Assembly (NCBI RefSeq): GCF_006088715.1
Contig: NZ_CP030771.1
Coordinates: 8,182,001-8,246,000 of the forward strand
Length of the DNA stretch: 64,000 nucleotides
Direction: 5' to 3'
Source of the DNA: Streptomyces sp. YIM 121038
GTDB taxonomy: Bacteria; Actinomycetota; Actinomycetes; Streptomycetales; Streptomycetaceae
Shown: in pieces, positions 50,501 through 62,100 of the stretch
How the letters are laid out: every line of letters starts with the position of its first letter
Numbering within the stretch: position 1 is the first letter of the stretch
The notes under the pieces: model-generated
Told to the model about the DNA's origin: nothing
The model's database searches: none
The model's input: only the letters and a program-made list of their open reading frames with translations
Translations under genes and position numbers: made by a program

Positions 50501-53058
50501 TCGAAGAGCTGGTGATCGAGGCGCCGTTGGCCGTTCCCGAGCACAGTGGGGTACGGGTACAGGTCGCGGTGGGCGGACCGGGCGAGACCGGGGCGCGGGC
50601 CGTGGAGGTGTACTCCCAGCGCGAGGACGGCCCCGGTACCTGGACACGCCACGCCACCGGCCTGGTGACGGCACCGTCGGCCACGGCCGGGGAGGGGCCG
50701 GAGCTCGACTTCGCCGCCTGGCCGCCGCCCGGCGCCCAGAAGGTCCAGGTGGAAGCGGGTGACTTCTACGACGGTCTGGCCGCGCGGGGGTTCGGCTACG
50801 GCCCGGCGTTCCGGGGCGTGCGCGCGGCGTGGCGGCGCGGCGACGAGGTGTTCGCCGAGGTCGCCCTGCCCGAGGAACAGCGCAAGGATGCGGGCCGGTA
50901 CGGCATCCACCCCGCACTCCTCGACGCGGCCCTGCAGGTGGGCACGTTCGCCGCCGCCGCGGACCCGGCGGCGGAGGACTCCGGGGAACCGGTCCTCGCG
51001 TTCGCGTGGAACGGCCTGGTGCTGCACGCTGCCGGGGCCGCGGCACTGCGGGTGCGGGTCGCGCCGTGCGGCCCGGACACGTTGTCCGTGCAGGCGGCGG
51101 ACGAGACCGGAGGCCTGGTCGTGACCATGGACTCGCTGGTGTCCCGGCCGGTGTCCGCCGACCAGGTGGAGGCCACGGCGGACGCGACGGCCGCCACCGC
51201 ACTGTTCGGCGTGGACTGGACCGAACTGCCGCCGCCGCAGAGCGAGCCACAGGCCTGGGTGTCCGTGGCCACCGCTGACGAGGCGGTGGCCCTGGCCGGG
51301 AGCGCCGACGTACCCCCGGTGGCCGTCCTGCGAGCCGTCGGCGGCGACGGCGAGGACGCCGCGCTCGCCGTGACCGCCCAGGTGCTCGCGGTCGTACAGG
51401 CGTGGCTGGCCGAGGCCGATCTCGAAGAGTCACGCCTGGTGGTGGCGACCCGGGGCGCGGTCGCCGCCGGGAGCGACGCCACCCTCACGGATCCGGCGGC
51501 GGCCGCGGTCTGGGGCCTGGTGCGCGCCGCGCAGGCCGAGAACCCGGACCGCCTTGTCCTCCTGGACCTCGACCCGGCCGCCCCGGAGGGGGGCGTGGAA
51601 TCCGTTCTGGGGCCGGTGCTCGCCAGCCGTGAGCCCCAGGTCGCGGTGCGCGGAACGACCTTCACCGTGCCCCGGCTCGCCCGCGTGGCAGATCAACTCA
51701 CCGGTACGGAAGCTTCGTTCGGGCCCGCGGGAACCGTGCTGGTCTCGGGCGGCGGGTCGCTGGGCGCCCTGGTGGCCCGGCACCTCGTCACCCGGTACGG
51801 AGTGCGGAGTCTGGTGCTCGCCAGTCGGCGGGGCCCGGACGCCGAGGGCGTAGCGGAGTTGGTCGCCGAGCTTGCCGGGCAGGGCGCGGCGGCGGCGGCC
51901 GTGGCGTGTGACGTGTCCGATCGCGATGAGGTGAAGGCCCTGTTGGCTTCGGTCAGCACGGACGGACAGCCGCTGACGGGTGTCGTGCACACGGCGGGTG
52001 TCTTCGACGCGGGTGTCATCGGGGCGCTGAGTGCGGAGCGTTTGGCGGGGGTGTTCGCGCCGAAGGTGGACGCGGTGCGGCATCTCGACGAGTTGACGCG
52101 GGGCCTGGACCTGGAGGCGTTCGTCGTCTATTCCTCGGCGTCGTCCGTGTTCATGGGAGCGGGCAGCAGCGGTTACGCGGCGGCGAACGCCTACCTGGAC
52201 GGCCTGATGGCGCACCGGCGGGCCTCCGGCCTGCCCGGGACCTCCCTCGCCTGGGGCACGTGGGAGCACGCCACCAACATGACCACGCACCTCAGCTCCG
52301 CCGACCGGACGCGGATGAACCGGCGCGCCAACCGCACCGGCGTCGTGGGCATCAAGCCCGCCGAGGGCATGGAACTCTTCGACGCCGCCCTGGCGTCCGG
52401 GCGGTCGCTGCTCGTGCCGGTCAAACTGGACCTCCAGGGCGTGCGGGCCGGAGCGGCGGGCGGCGGCGGGGTGCCGCCCCTGCTGCGCGGCCTCGTACCG
52501 GCGGGCAGGCAGCAGGCGCGGGCGGCGGCCGCCGGCGACGGCGAGCTGGTGCGCCGCCTGGCCGGGCTCGCCGCGGCGGAGCAGGAGGCCCTGCTGCTCG
52601 ACCTGGTGCGGACGCAGGCCGCGGTCGTGCTCGGACACAGCGGGCCGGGAGGCGTGCGGGCGGACACGGCGTTCAAGGACGTCGGGTTCGACTCGCTCAC
52701 CTCCGTGGAGCTGCGCAACCGGCTGCGCGAGGCGACCGGCCTGAAGCTGCCCGCCACGCTCGTCTTCGACCAGCCGAACCCGCTGGTCCTCGCCCGGCAC
52801 CTGCGCGACGGCCTCGGCGTGAGCGACGACGTGCTCGCCCGCGTGCACGCGAGGATCGAGGACGTCGAGGCGCTGATCGGTGCCCTGCCCCTCGACGCCG
52901 CCATGAAGTCCAGCGTCGCGCTTCGCCTGCAGGGCCTGGTGGCCAGGTGCAACGGCGTGGTCGGGCGGACGGACGCCGCCACGGTCGCGGAGCAGCTGGA
53001 ATCCGCGTCGGCCGACGAAGTCCTCGACTTCATCGATGACGAACTGGGGCTCGTGTGA
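47521..53058 (+). CDS. Type I PKS, extension module 8 (KS-AT(methylmalonyl)-DH-KR-ACP)
   Basis: 1845 residues, a single full module. GTG 47521 follows GGGAG by 9 nt. The N-terminal docking helix ([19 protein letters not shown]) is the LKR type found in PKS 5, unlike PKS 2 and 3. KS Cys206, AT Ser656 in GHSQGE, DH His965 in [12 protein letters not shown] with DAALQ, KR loop SGGGSLG with FDA and Tyr1552, ACP Ser1725. The C-terminal docking domain has two helices and ends [16 protein letters not shown]. The KR keeps its catalytic residues and the DH motifs look intact, though a rifamycin-type chain predicts a hydroxyl at this step. The gap to the next PKS is 77 nt. Confidence 0.94.
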   Translation: MADEVQLRDYLKRAIADARDARKRLREVEDQAREPIAVVSMACRYPGGVGSPEELWRLVADGVDAVCDFPEDRGWDVEGLFDPDPDHAGTSYTSRGGFLRGAGLFDAGFFGISPREALAMDPQQRLLLETSWEALEQAGIDPLSLKGIDVGVFSGVSSQGYGAGAGVVTPESEGFAGTGATPSVASGRVSYVFGFEGPAVTVDTACSSSLVAMHLAAQALRHGDCSMALAGGAMVMATPGNFVAFSRQRGLAEDGRCKAFADGADGMGLAEGAGVVVLERLSVARERGHQVLAVLRGSAVNQDGASNGLTAPNGPSQQRVIRRALANAGLSPADVDVVEGHGTGTALGDPIEAQALLATYGRDRDPERPLWLGSLKSNIGHTQAAAGVASVIKMVQALRHGVLPPTLHVRTPTTEVDWTTGAVELLTEAREWPRDDRPRRAGVSSFGVSGTNAHLILEEAPEEPVSEGSAPVGVVPLVVSARTPGALPGQAGRLAAFIETADGTPLATVAGALVSGRALLDDRAVVVADSAEDALTGLRALARGESGPNVVSGSVTGSGVPGDLVLVFPGQGSQWVGMGRELLDSSVVFAERVGECAAALERWVDWSLVDVLRGDVDPEVLERVDVVQPASFAVMVGLAAVWASVGVVPDAVLGHSQGEIAAACVAGALSLDDAARVVALRSQAIAAGLAGRGGMASVALSEAEVTARLGPWAGRVEVAAVNGPSSVVIAGDAQALDEVLEALSRDGVRTRRVAVDYASHTRHVEDIQAALAEALVGVDAKAPEVPFYSTVTGGWVAEAGVLDAGYWYRNLRGQVRFGPAVADLLAEGYGVFVEVSAHPVLVQPITEIVDGADSAAVVAGTLRREEGGLRRLLSSMAELFVRGVAVDWRGVLPATGSARVELPTYAFEHHHYWLTPGEEATDAASLGQAAAEHPLLGAVVSLPQTDGLVLTSRLSLRAHPWLADHAVGGVVLLPGTALVELVVRAGDETGCGVLEELVIEAPLAVPEHSGVRVQVAVGGPGETGARAVEVYSQREDGPGTWTRHATGLVTAPSATAGEGPELDFAAWPPPGAQKVQVEAGDFYDGLAARGFGYGPAFRGVRAAWRRGDEVFAEVALPEEQRKDAGRYGIHPALLDAALQVGTFAAAADPAAEDSGEPVLAFAWNGLVLHAAGAAALRVRVAPCGPDTLSVQAADETGGLVVTMDSLVSRPVSADQVEATADATAATALFGVDWTELPPPQSEPQAWVSVATADEAVALAGSADVPPVAVLRAVGGDGEDAALAVTAQVLAVVQAWLAEADLEESRLVVATRGAVAAGSDATLTDPAAAAVWGLVRAAQAENPDRLVLLDLDPAAPEGGVESVLGPVLASREPQVAVRGTTFTVPRLARVADQLTGTEASFGPAGTVLVSGGGSLGALVARHLVTRYGVRSLVLASRRGPDAEGVAELVAELAGQGAAAAAVACDVSDRDEVKALLASVSTDGQPLTGVVHTAGVFDAGVIGALSAERLAGVFAPKVDAVRHLDELTRGLDLEAFVVYSSASSVFMGAGSSGYAAANAYLDGLMAHRRASGLPGTSLAWGTWEHATNMTTHLSSADRTRMNRRANRTGVVGIKPAEGMELFDAALASGRSLLVPVKLDLQGVRAGAAGGGGVPPLLRGLVPAGRQQARAAAAGDGELVRRLAGLAAAEQEALLLDLVRTQAAVVLGHSGPGGVRADTAFKDVGFDSLTSVELRNRLREATGLKLPATLVFDQPNPLVLARHLRDGLGVSDDVLARVHARIEDVEALIGALPLDAAMKSSVALRLQGLVARCNGVVGRTDAATVAEQLESASADEVLDFIDDELGLV

Positions 53059-53135
53059 GACCGGCACGCGCCAGGACCCGTCCGGGACCGGCGCGAGACT
53101 CCGCGGTTCCACCCAACCTTCGTGAGGACTGAACC

Positions 53136-56100
53136 ATGGCCACGGACGAAAAGCTCCTCCAGTACCTCAAGCGCGTCACGACCGAACTGCACCAACTGCG
53201 GAAACAGGGCTCCTCGCACGCGGGCGAGCCGGTGGCGATCGTGGGGATGGCCTGTCGGCTGCCGGGCGGGGTGACGGGGCCGGAGGAGCTGTGGCGCCTG
53301 GTGCGCGAGGGCCGGGACGCGGTGTCGGGATTCCCCGACGACCGGGGCTGGGAGCTGGACGGCCTCTTCGACCCGGACCCCGACAACCCCGGTACGTCCT
53401 ACACCGACCAGGGCGGCTTCCTGCGCGGCGCGGGCCTCTTCGACGCGGGGCTCTTCGGCATCTCCCCGCGCGAGGCACTGGCCATGGACCCGCAGCAGCG
53501 GCTGCTCCTGGAGACCTCCTGGGAGGCCCTGGAGCAGGCGGGCATCGACCCGGTGTCGCTGAAGGGCAGCGACGTCGGGGTGTTCTCCGGCGTGTCCAGC
53601 CAGGGCTACGGAGCCGGTGCCGGGGCGATCGCCCCGGAGCTGGAGAGCTTCACCGGCACGGGCGTGGCGGGAAGCGTGGCCTCCGGCCGGGTGTCGTACG
53701 TCTTCGGCTTCGAGGGCCCGGCGGTCACCGTGGACACCGCGTGCTCGTCGTCGCTCGTGGCGATGCATCTGGCGGCGCAGGCGCTGCGGCAGGGCGAGTG
53801 CTCAATGGCCCTGGCCGGGGGCGCGATGGTGATGTCGACGCCCGGCACCTTCGTGGCGTTCTCGCGGCAGCGCGGCATGGCCTCCGACGGCCGGTGCAAG
53901 GCGTACGCGGACGGCGCCGACGGCATGGGCCTCGCCGAGGGCGCGGGCGTGGTGGTCCTGGAGCGCCTCTCGGTCGCCCGCGAGCGCGGCCACCAGGTCC
54001 TCGCCGTCATCCGCGGCAGCGCGGTCAACCAGGACGGCGCCTCCAACGGCCTCACCGCCCCCAACGGCCCCTCGCAGGAGCGCGTGATCCGCAAGGCCCT
54101 GGCCGGAGCCGGACTCGTCCCCGCGGACGTGGACGTCGTGGAGGGCCACGGCACCGGGACCGCCCTGGGCGACCCGATCGAGGCCCAGGCGCTCCTCGCG
54201 ACGTACGGGCAGGGCCGTGACCCGCGACGGCCCCTGTGGCTCGGCTCGTTGAAGTCGAACATCGGGCACACGCAGGCCGCCGCAGGTGTCGCCAGTGTGA
54301 TCAAGGTGGTGCAGGCGCTCCGGCACGGCGTCATGCCGCCCACGCTGCACGTCCAGGAGCCCACGGCCGAAGTGGACTGGTCGGCGGGCGCGGTCGAGCT
54401 CCTGACGGAGGCGCGGGAGTGGCCGCGCGACGACCGCCCGCGCCGGGCCGGAGTCTCCTCCTTCGGGATCAGCGGCACCAACGCGCACCTGATCCTGGAG
54501 GAAGCACCCCCGGAGGCGGGTGAGCCGCTCCCCGAGCGGGCGGAGCCCGGCGGCGCGGTGCCCCTGGTGGTCTCGGCGAGCGGCGCCGGAGCGCTGGCGG
54601 GCCAGGCCGCACGGCTGACGACGTACCTCCAGTCGTGGGAGCCCGGTGACTCCGGTGGCGTGGACCTCGCGGACGTCGCCGGTGCGCTCCTGTCCGGCCG
54701 GGCCCTGCTCGGCGAGCGCGCCGTGGTCGCCGCCCGCTCGGCCGAGGAGGCGCTGACCGGCCTCCGGGCGCTCGCGCGGGGCGAGAGCACCACCGGTGTC
54801 GTGTCCGGCCGGGTCACCGGGTCGGGCGACGTGGGCAAGGTCGTCTGGGTGTTCCCCGGGCAGGGCTCGCAGCGGGCGGGGGCGGGCCGGGAGCTGTACG
54901 AGCGGTACCCGGTGTTCGCGGAAGCCTTGGACGAGGCCTGCGAGGAGCTGGACGCGCGCCTCGCCGGATGGGTCGACCACCCCGTACGGGACGTGGTCCT
55001 GGGCACGGTCGCGGGCAGCGCCGACCTGCTCGACCAGACGGTGTTCACCCAGGCGGGCCTCTTCGCCGTGGAGAGCGCCCTGGCCCGCCTCGTGGAGTCC
55101 TGGGGCGTACGGCCGGACGCGGTGATCGGACACTCGATCGGTGAGGTCACCGCCGCGTACGTGGCGGGCGCCCTCACGCTGCCGGACGCGGCCCGCCTGG
55201 TCGCGGCCAGGGGGCGGCTCATGCAGGCGCTGCCGCCGGGCGGCGCCATGGTCGCGGTGGCCGCGCGCGAGGAGCAGGTCGCCGGGCTGCTGCGCGAGGG
55301 CGTGGAGGTCGCGGCGGTCAACGGCCCGGCCGCCCTGGTGCTCTCCGGCGACGAGGACGCCGTCCTCGCGGCGGCCGGTCCGCTGCGCGAGCGGGGGTAC
55401 AAGACGAAGCGCCTCGCGGTGTCGCACGCGTTCCACTCCCCGCGGATGGAACCGATGCTGGCCGACTTCACCGCGGAGCTCGCCGACGTGGCGTGGCAGC
55501 GGCCCGCGATCCCGGTGGTCTCGAACGTGACCGGGCGGCTCGCCGGCCCCGACGAGCTGTCCGACCCCCACTACTGGGCCGCACACGTGCGCCGGCCGGT
55601 GCGGTTCGCCGAGGGCGTCGCGGCCGCCGCGGAGTTCGGCGGCACCCTGTTCGTGGAGCTGGGGCCCGGCGCGGCCCTCACCGGCCTGGTCGAGGAGACG
55701 GCCACCGCCACCACCGCCGAGGTGACGTGCGTCGCCGCCCTGCGCGAAGGCCGCCCGGAGGAGGTGACGCTGCTGGCCTCGATGGCCGAGCTGTTCGTCC
55801 GGGGCGTGGCCGTGGACTGGGCGCGCCTGTTGCCCGCCGGGGCCGCGTCCCGGCGCGTGGACCTGCCGACGTACGCCTTCGACCACCAGCAGTACTGGCT
55901 CAAGCCCGGCGCGTCGGCCACGGACGCCGCGTCGCTCGGGCAGACGGCGGCGGACCACCCCCTGCTCGGCGCGGTGGTGCGCCTTCCGCACTCCGACGGC
56001 CTGGTCTTCACCTCGCGCCTCTCGCTGCGCACGCACCCGTGGCTGGCCGATCACGCGGTCGGCGGCGTGGTGCTCCTGCCGGGGACCGGCCTCGTGGAGC

Positions 56101-59100
56101 TGGCGGTGCGGGCCGGTGACGAAGCCGGGTGCGGGAGCCTCGAAGAGCTGGTCGTCGAGGCCCCGTTGGCGGTGCCCGCGCGCGGTGCGGTGCGGGTGCA
56201 GGTCGCGGTGGGCGCCCCGGGCGAGACGGGCACGCGCACCGTGGAGGTGTACTCCCAGCGCGAGGACGACGGCGACGCGGACACCTGGACGCGCCATGCC
56301 GCGGGCCTCCTGTCGGCCACCGCCCGCCCCCGCGGCCGGGACGGCTTCGACTTCACCGCCTGGCCGCCGCCCGGCGCGCGACCGGTGGACGTGCACCCCG
56401 GCGACTTCTACGACGACCTGGCCGAACGCGGCTACGGCTACGGCCCGGCCTTCCGCGGTCTGCGGACGGTGTGGCGGCGCGGTGACGAACTCTTCGCCGA
56501 GGTCGCCCTGCCCGAGGAGCAGCGCGAGGAGGCCGACAGGTTCGGCATCCACCCCGCGCTCCTAGACGCGGCCCTGCACGCCGGGATGCTCGCCGCCACG
56601 GCGGACCCGGCGGGGGAGGAACCCGCGCGGCCGGTGCTGCCGTTCGCCTGGAACGGCCTCGTGCTGCACGCCGTCGGCGCCTCGGCGCTGCGGGTGCGCC
56701 TGACGCCCGGTGGCCCCGGCGCCGTGGCCCTCGCGGCGGCGGACGAGACCGGCGGCCCCGTCGTGACGATGGACTCGCTCGTGTCCCGGCCGGTGTCCGA
56801 GGGCCAGCTGGAGAGCGCGGCGGACACGGCGGCCGCCACCGCGCTGTTCGGCGTGGAGTGGACCGAGCTGCCCCCGCCGCAGGGGGAGCCACAGCAGTGG
56901 CTGCCGGTGGCCACCGCCGACGAGGTGGCGGCCCTGGCCGCGCGCGCCGACGTACCCCCGGTGGCCGTCCTGGAAGCCGTCGGCGGCGACGGCGAGGACG
57001 CGGTACTCGCCCTGACAGCACGGGTGTTGGAGGTCGTCCAGGCCTGGCTGACCGAAGCCTCCCTTGAGGAGTCGCGCCTCGCCGTCGTCACCCGGGGTGC
57101 GGTGCCCGCGGGCACGGGTGTGGTGAGCGATCCGGCGGGAGCGGCGGTGTGGGGCCTGGTGCGCGCGGCGCAGGCGGAGAACCCGGACCGGATCGTCCTG
57201 CTGGACACCGACCCCGCGGCGGGCGGCCCCCTGGACGCGGTGCTGGGAGCGGTGCTTGAGGCCGGTGAGCCCCAGGTCGCGGTGCGTGGAATGAGGTACT
57301 CCGCGCCCAGGCTCGCCCGTGTCACCGGTGAGGTGTCGGATGTGCCGAACAAGTTCGGCTCTGGAAAGAGCGTTCTACTCACTGGTGGAACTGGTTCTCT
57401 GGGTGGCCTGGTGGCTCGTCATCTGGTGGCCCGGCACGGTGTACGGCATCTGCTTCTTGCCAGCCGCCGGGGCGCGGAGGCCGAGGGTGCGGCGGAGCTG
57501 GTGGCGGAACTCGTCGGGCAGGGTGCGACGGTGTCGGTCGTGGCGTGCGACGTGTCCGACCGCGAGCAGGTGCGGGCGTTGCTGGCGTCCGTACCGGACG
57601 AACACCCGCTGGGCGCGGTCGTGCACACCGCGGGCGTGCTGGACGACGGGGTGATCGGCGCGCTGACGCCGGAGCGCCTCGCGGGGGTGTTCGCGCCGAA
57701 GGTGGACGCGGTGCGGCACCTCGACGAGCTGACCCGGGGCATCGACCTCGACGCGTTCATCGTCTACTCCTCCGCGGCGGGCGTGTTCGGGTCGGCGGGC
57801 CAGGGCAACTACGCGGCGGCCAACGCTTTCCTCGACGGGCTGATGGCCCAGCGGCGGGCGGCGGGTCTGCCGGGGCTCTCCCTCGCCTGGGGCCTGTGGG
57901 AGCAGGCCGCGGGCATGACCGCGCACCTCGACGACGTCGACCAGGCGCGCGCGAACCGCGGCGGCGTGCTGGCCATCACGGCTGCCGAAGGCATGGAGCT
58001 GTTCGACGCCGCGGCGGCGGCCGGGCAGCCGCTGCTGGTCCCGATCAAGCTGGACCTGCGGGGAGCCCGCGCCGGTGCGGCGTCCGGCGGCGCGGTCCCG
58101 CACCTGCTGCGCGGCCTCGTCCGGGCGGCCCGACAGCAGGCGCGGGCCGCCTCCGCCGGCGACGTCGAGCTGTCCCGGCGCCTGGCCGGGCTCACCGCGG
58201 CGGAACAGGAGGCCCTGCTGCTCGACCTGGTCCGCACCCAGGCCGCGGTCGTCCTCGGGCACACGGGGCCCGGCGGCGTACGGCCGGACACGGCCTTCAA
58301 CGAAGCCGGGTTCGACTCCCTCACCTCGGTGGAACTGCGCAACCGACTGCGCGAGGCGACCGCTCTCAAGTTCCCCGCCACCCTCGTCTTCGACTACCCG
58401 ACCCCCGTGGCGCTCGCCCGCTACCTGCGCGAGGAGCTGGCCGAGACGGCGGACGGTGCCGCTGTCCCGTCCGTGTCGTCCGTGGCCGTGGATCGGGACG
58501 AGCCGATCGCGATCGTCGGCATGGCGTGCCGTCTGCCCGGTGGGGTGGCGGACCCTGAAGGCTTGTGGCGGCTGGTGCGGGAGGGCCGCGAGGGCATGGC
58601 ACCGTTCCCGGAGGACCGTGGCTGGGACCTGGAGGGGTTGTTCGACGCGGATCCTGACAACGCCGGTACGTCGTACGCCAGTCAGGGCGGCTTCCTCCAG
58701 GGCGCGGGCCTCTTCGACCCCGGGTTCTTCGGCATCTCCCCGCGCGAGGCGCAGGCGATGGACCCGCAGCAGCGGCTGCTCCTGGAAACGTCCTGGGAGG
58801 CCCTGGAGCAGGCGGGCATCGACCCGGTGGCGCTGAAGGGCACCGACGTCGGAGTGTTCTCCGGGGTGTCCACCCAGGGCTACGGGATGGGCGCGGACGC
58901 GCGGGACGTGGAGGGCTACACGGGCACCGGCTCGGCGCCGAGCGTGGCCTCGGGCCGGGTGGCGTACGCCTTCGGTTTCGAGGGCCCGGCGGTCACCGTG
59001 GACACCGCCTGCTCCTCGTCCCTGGTCGCCATGCACCTGGCGGCGCAGGCGCTGCGGCAGGGCGAGTGCTCGATGGCACTCGCCGGTGGCGTGGCCGTGA

Positions 59101-62100
59101 TGGCGACGCCCGGGGCCTTCGTGGAGTTCTCCCGGCAGCGGGGCCTGGCCACCGACGGGCGCTGCAAGTCCTACGCGGCGGGCGCCGACGGCACCGGCTG
59201 GTCCGAGGGAGTCGGCCTGGTGGTCCTTGAGCGCCTGTCGGCGGCGCGCGAGCGCGGGCACCGCGTGCTGGCCGTGCTGCGCGGCAGCGCGGTCAACCAG
59301 GACGGCGCCTCCAACGGCCTCACCGCCCCCAACGGCCCCGCGCAGCAACGCGTGATCCGCAAGGCCCTGGCCCACGCGGGCCTCACCCCCTCCGAGGTGG
59401 ATGTGGTGGAGGGCCACGGCACGGGCACGACCCTGGGCGACCCGATCGAGGCGCAGGCGCTCCTGGCGACGTACGGCCGGGACAGGGAGCCCGAACGGCC
59501 GCTGTGGCTGGGCTCGTTGAAGTCGAACATCGGGCATGCGCAGGCCGCCGCGGGTGCGGCCGGTGTGATCAAGATGGTGCAGGCGCTGCGCCACGCGGTC
59601 ATGCCCCCCACCCTGCACGTGGACGCGCCCACGGCCGAGGTCGACTGGTCCCTGGGCGCGGTGGAGCTCCTCACCCAGGCACGGGACTGGCCGCGCGACG
59701 GGCGCCCGCGCCGGGCGGGGGTGTCCGCGTTCGGCATCAGCGGCACGAACGCCCACCTGATCCTGGAGGAGGCGCCCGAGGAGCCGGTCTCGGAGGGTTC
59801 AGCCCCTGTGGGTGTGGTGCCGTTGGTGGTGTCGGCGCGGAGCCGGGCTTCGCTGGCGGGGCAGGCCGGTCGCCTGGCGTCGTATGTGGAGTCGGGCGCT
59901 GGCGCGTTGTTGCCCGCCGTGGCCGGGGCGTTGGTGTCGGGGCGGGCTGTGCTGGGCGAGCGCGCGGTGGTGGTCGCGGGCTCGGGCGAGGAAGCCCTGG
60001 CCGGGTTGCGGGCGCTTGAGCGGGGTGAGAGCGGTCCGGGGCTGGTGTCGGGCAGCGGGGGTACGCCGGGGGATCTCGTGCTGGTGTTCCCGGGGCAGGG
60101 GTCGCAGTGGGCGGGTATGGGCCGTGAACTCCTGGACGCTTCCGCGGTGTTCGCGGAGCGGGTGGGGGAGTGCGCGGCGGCGTTGGAGCCGTGGGTGGAC
60201 TGGTCGCTTGTCGATGTCCTACGGGGTGACGCTGATTCCGAGGTTCTTGAGCGGGTGGATGTGGTGCAGCCCGCGAGCTTCGCGGTGATGGTGGGTTTGG
60301 CTGCGGTGTGGGCGTCGGTAGGTGTGGTTCCGGATGCGGTGCTTGGTCACTCGCAGGGGGAGATCGCGGCCGCGTGTGTGGCGGGGACCCTCTCCCTTGA
60401 GGACGCGGCCCGTGTGGTGGCGTTGCGCAGTCAGGCCATCGCCACGGAGCTGGCCGGACGCGGTGGCATGGCCTCGGTCGCTCTGAGCGAGGCAGAGGTC
60501 ACCGCACGCCTTGAGTCCTGGGCGGGCCGGGTGGAGGTCGCGGCTGTCAACGGGCCGTCGTCCGTGGTGATCGCAGGTGACGCCGAAGCCTTGGACGAGG
60601 TGCTGGAGGCCCTGTCCGGCGATGGTGTCCGTACGCGCCGGGTGGCGGTGGACTACGCATCGCACACTCGTCACGTCGAGGACATCCAGGCCACCCTTGC
60701 CGAAGTGCTGGTGGGGGTGGACGCGAAGGCCCCGGAGGTGCCGTTCTACTCCACCGTCACCGGCAGCTGGATCGAGGAAGCCGGAGTCCTGGACGCCGGG
60801 TACTGGTACCGCAACCTGCGCGGCCAGGTGCGGTTCGGCCCGGCCGCGGCCGACCTCCTGGGCCAGGGCTACGGCGTGTTCGTGGAGGTCAGCGCCCACC
60901 CCGTACTCGTACAGCCGATCACCGAGATCGTGGATGGCGCCGACAGCACGGCGCAGGTGACGGGCACACTGCGGCGCGAGGAGGGCGGACTGCGACGGCT
61001 GCTGAGCTCGATGGCCGAGCTGTTCGTCAAGGGAGTGCGCGTGGAATGGGCGGGTGTGCTGCCCGCCGGAGCCGGGCACGCGCGCGTGGAGTTGCCGACG
61101 TACGCCTTCGACCACCGGCACTACTGGCTCAAGCCCGCCGAGTCGGCGACCGGCGCGGCGGCACTCGGCCTCGCCGGGGCCGGTCACCCGTTGCTGGGCG
61201 CGGTGGTGCGGCTTCCGCAGACGGACGGGCTCGTGTTCACCTCGCGCCTCTCCCTGCGGACGCATCCGTGGCTGGCCGACCACGCGGTCGGCGGTGTCGT
61301 ACTCGTCCCGGGCACGGGGCTGGTGGAGCTGGCGGTGCGGGCCGGTGACGAGGCCGGGTGCGGGATCCTGGAGGAGCTGGTGATCGAGGCGCCGCTCGTG
61401 GTGCCCCGGCGCGGCGGGGTGCGCGTGCAGGTCGCGGTGGGCGGACCGGGCGAGACCGGAGCGCGGACCGTGGAGGTGTACTCCCAGCGCGAGGACGACG
61501 GCGGCGCCGACACCTGGACGCGGCACGCCACCGGGCTCCTCGCGACCACCGCCCACCCCCGTGACCTGGGCGGCCACGACTTCACGTCCTGGCCGCCGCC
61601 CGGCGCGGAACCGGTGGACATCGGCGACGGCTACGGTCGCCTCGCCGGGGACGGCTACGGGTACGGCCCGGCGTTCCAGGGCGTGCGCGCGGTGTGGCGG
61701 CGCGGCGACGAGGTGTTCGCCGAGGTCGCCCTGCCCGAGGGGCAGCGGGAGGAAGCGGGCCGGTACGGCATCCACCCCGCCCTCCTCGACGCGGCCCTGC
61801 ACTCGACCATGCTGAACGCCGTGGCGGCGGTCACGGCGGCCGCCGGTGACGGCGACGCGGACGGCCTTGAGCTGCGGCTGCCCTTCGCCTGGAACGGGCT
61901 CGCACTGCACGCGGCGGGCGCGTCGGCGCTGCGGGTCCGCGTGGCGAAGCCCGAGCGCGACGCCCTGTCGCTGGAGGCCGTGGACGAGGCCGGTGGCCTG
62001 GTCGTGACGTTGGACTCGCTGGTGGGCCGGGTGGTGTCCGCCGAGCAGTTGGAGACGGCGTCGGACACGGCGCGCGTCGACTCGCTGTTCCGGGTGGAGT

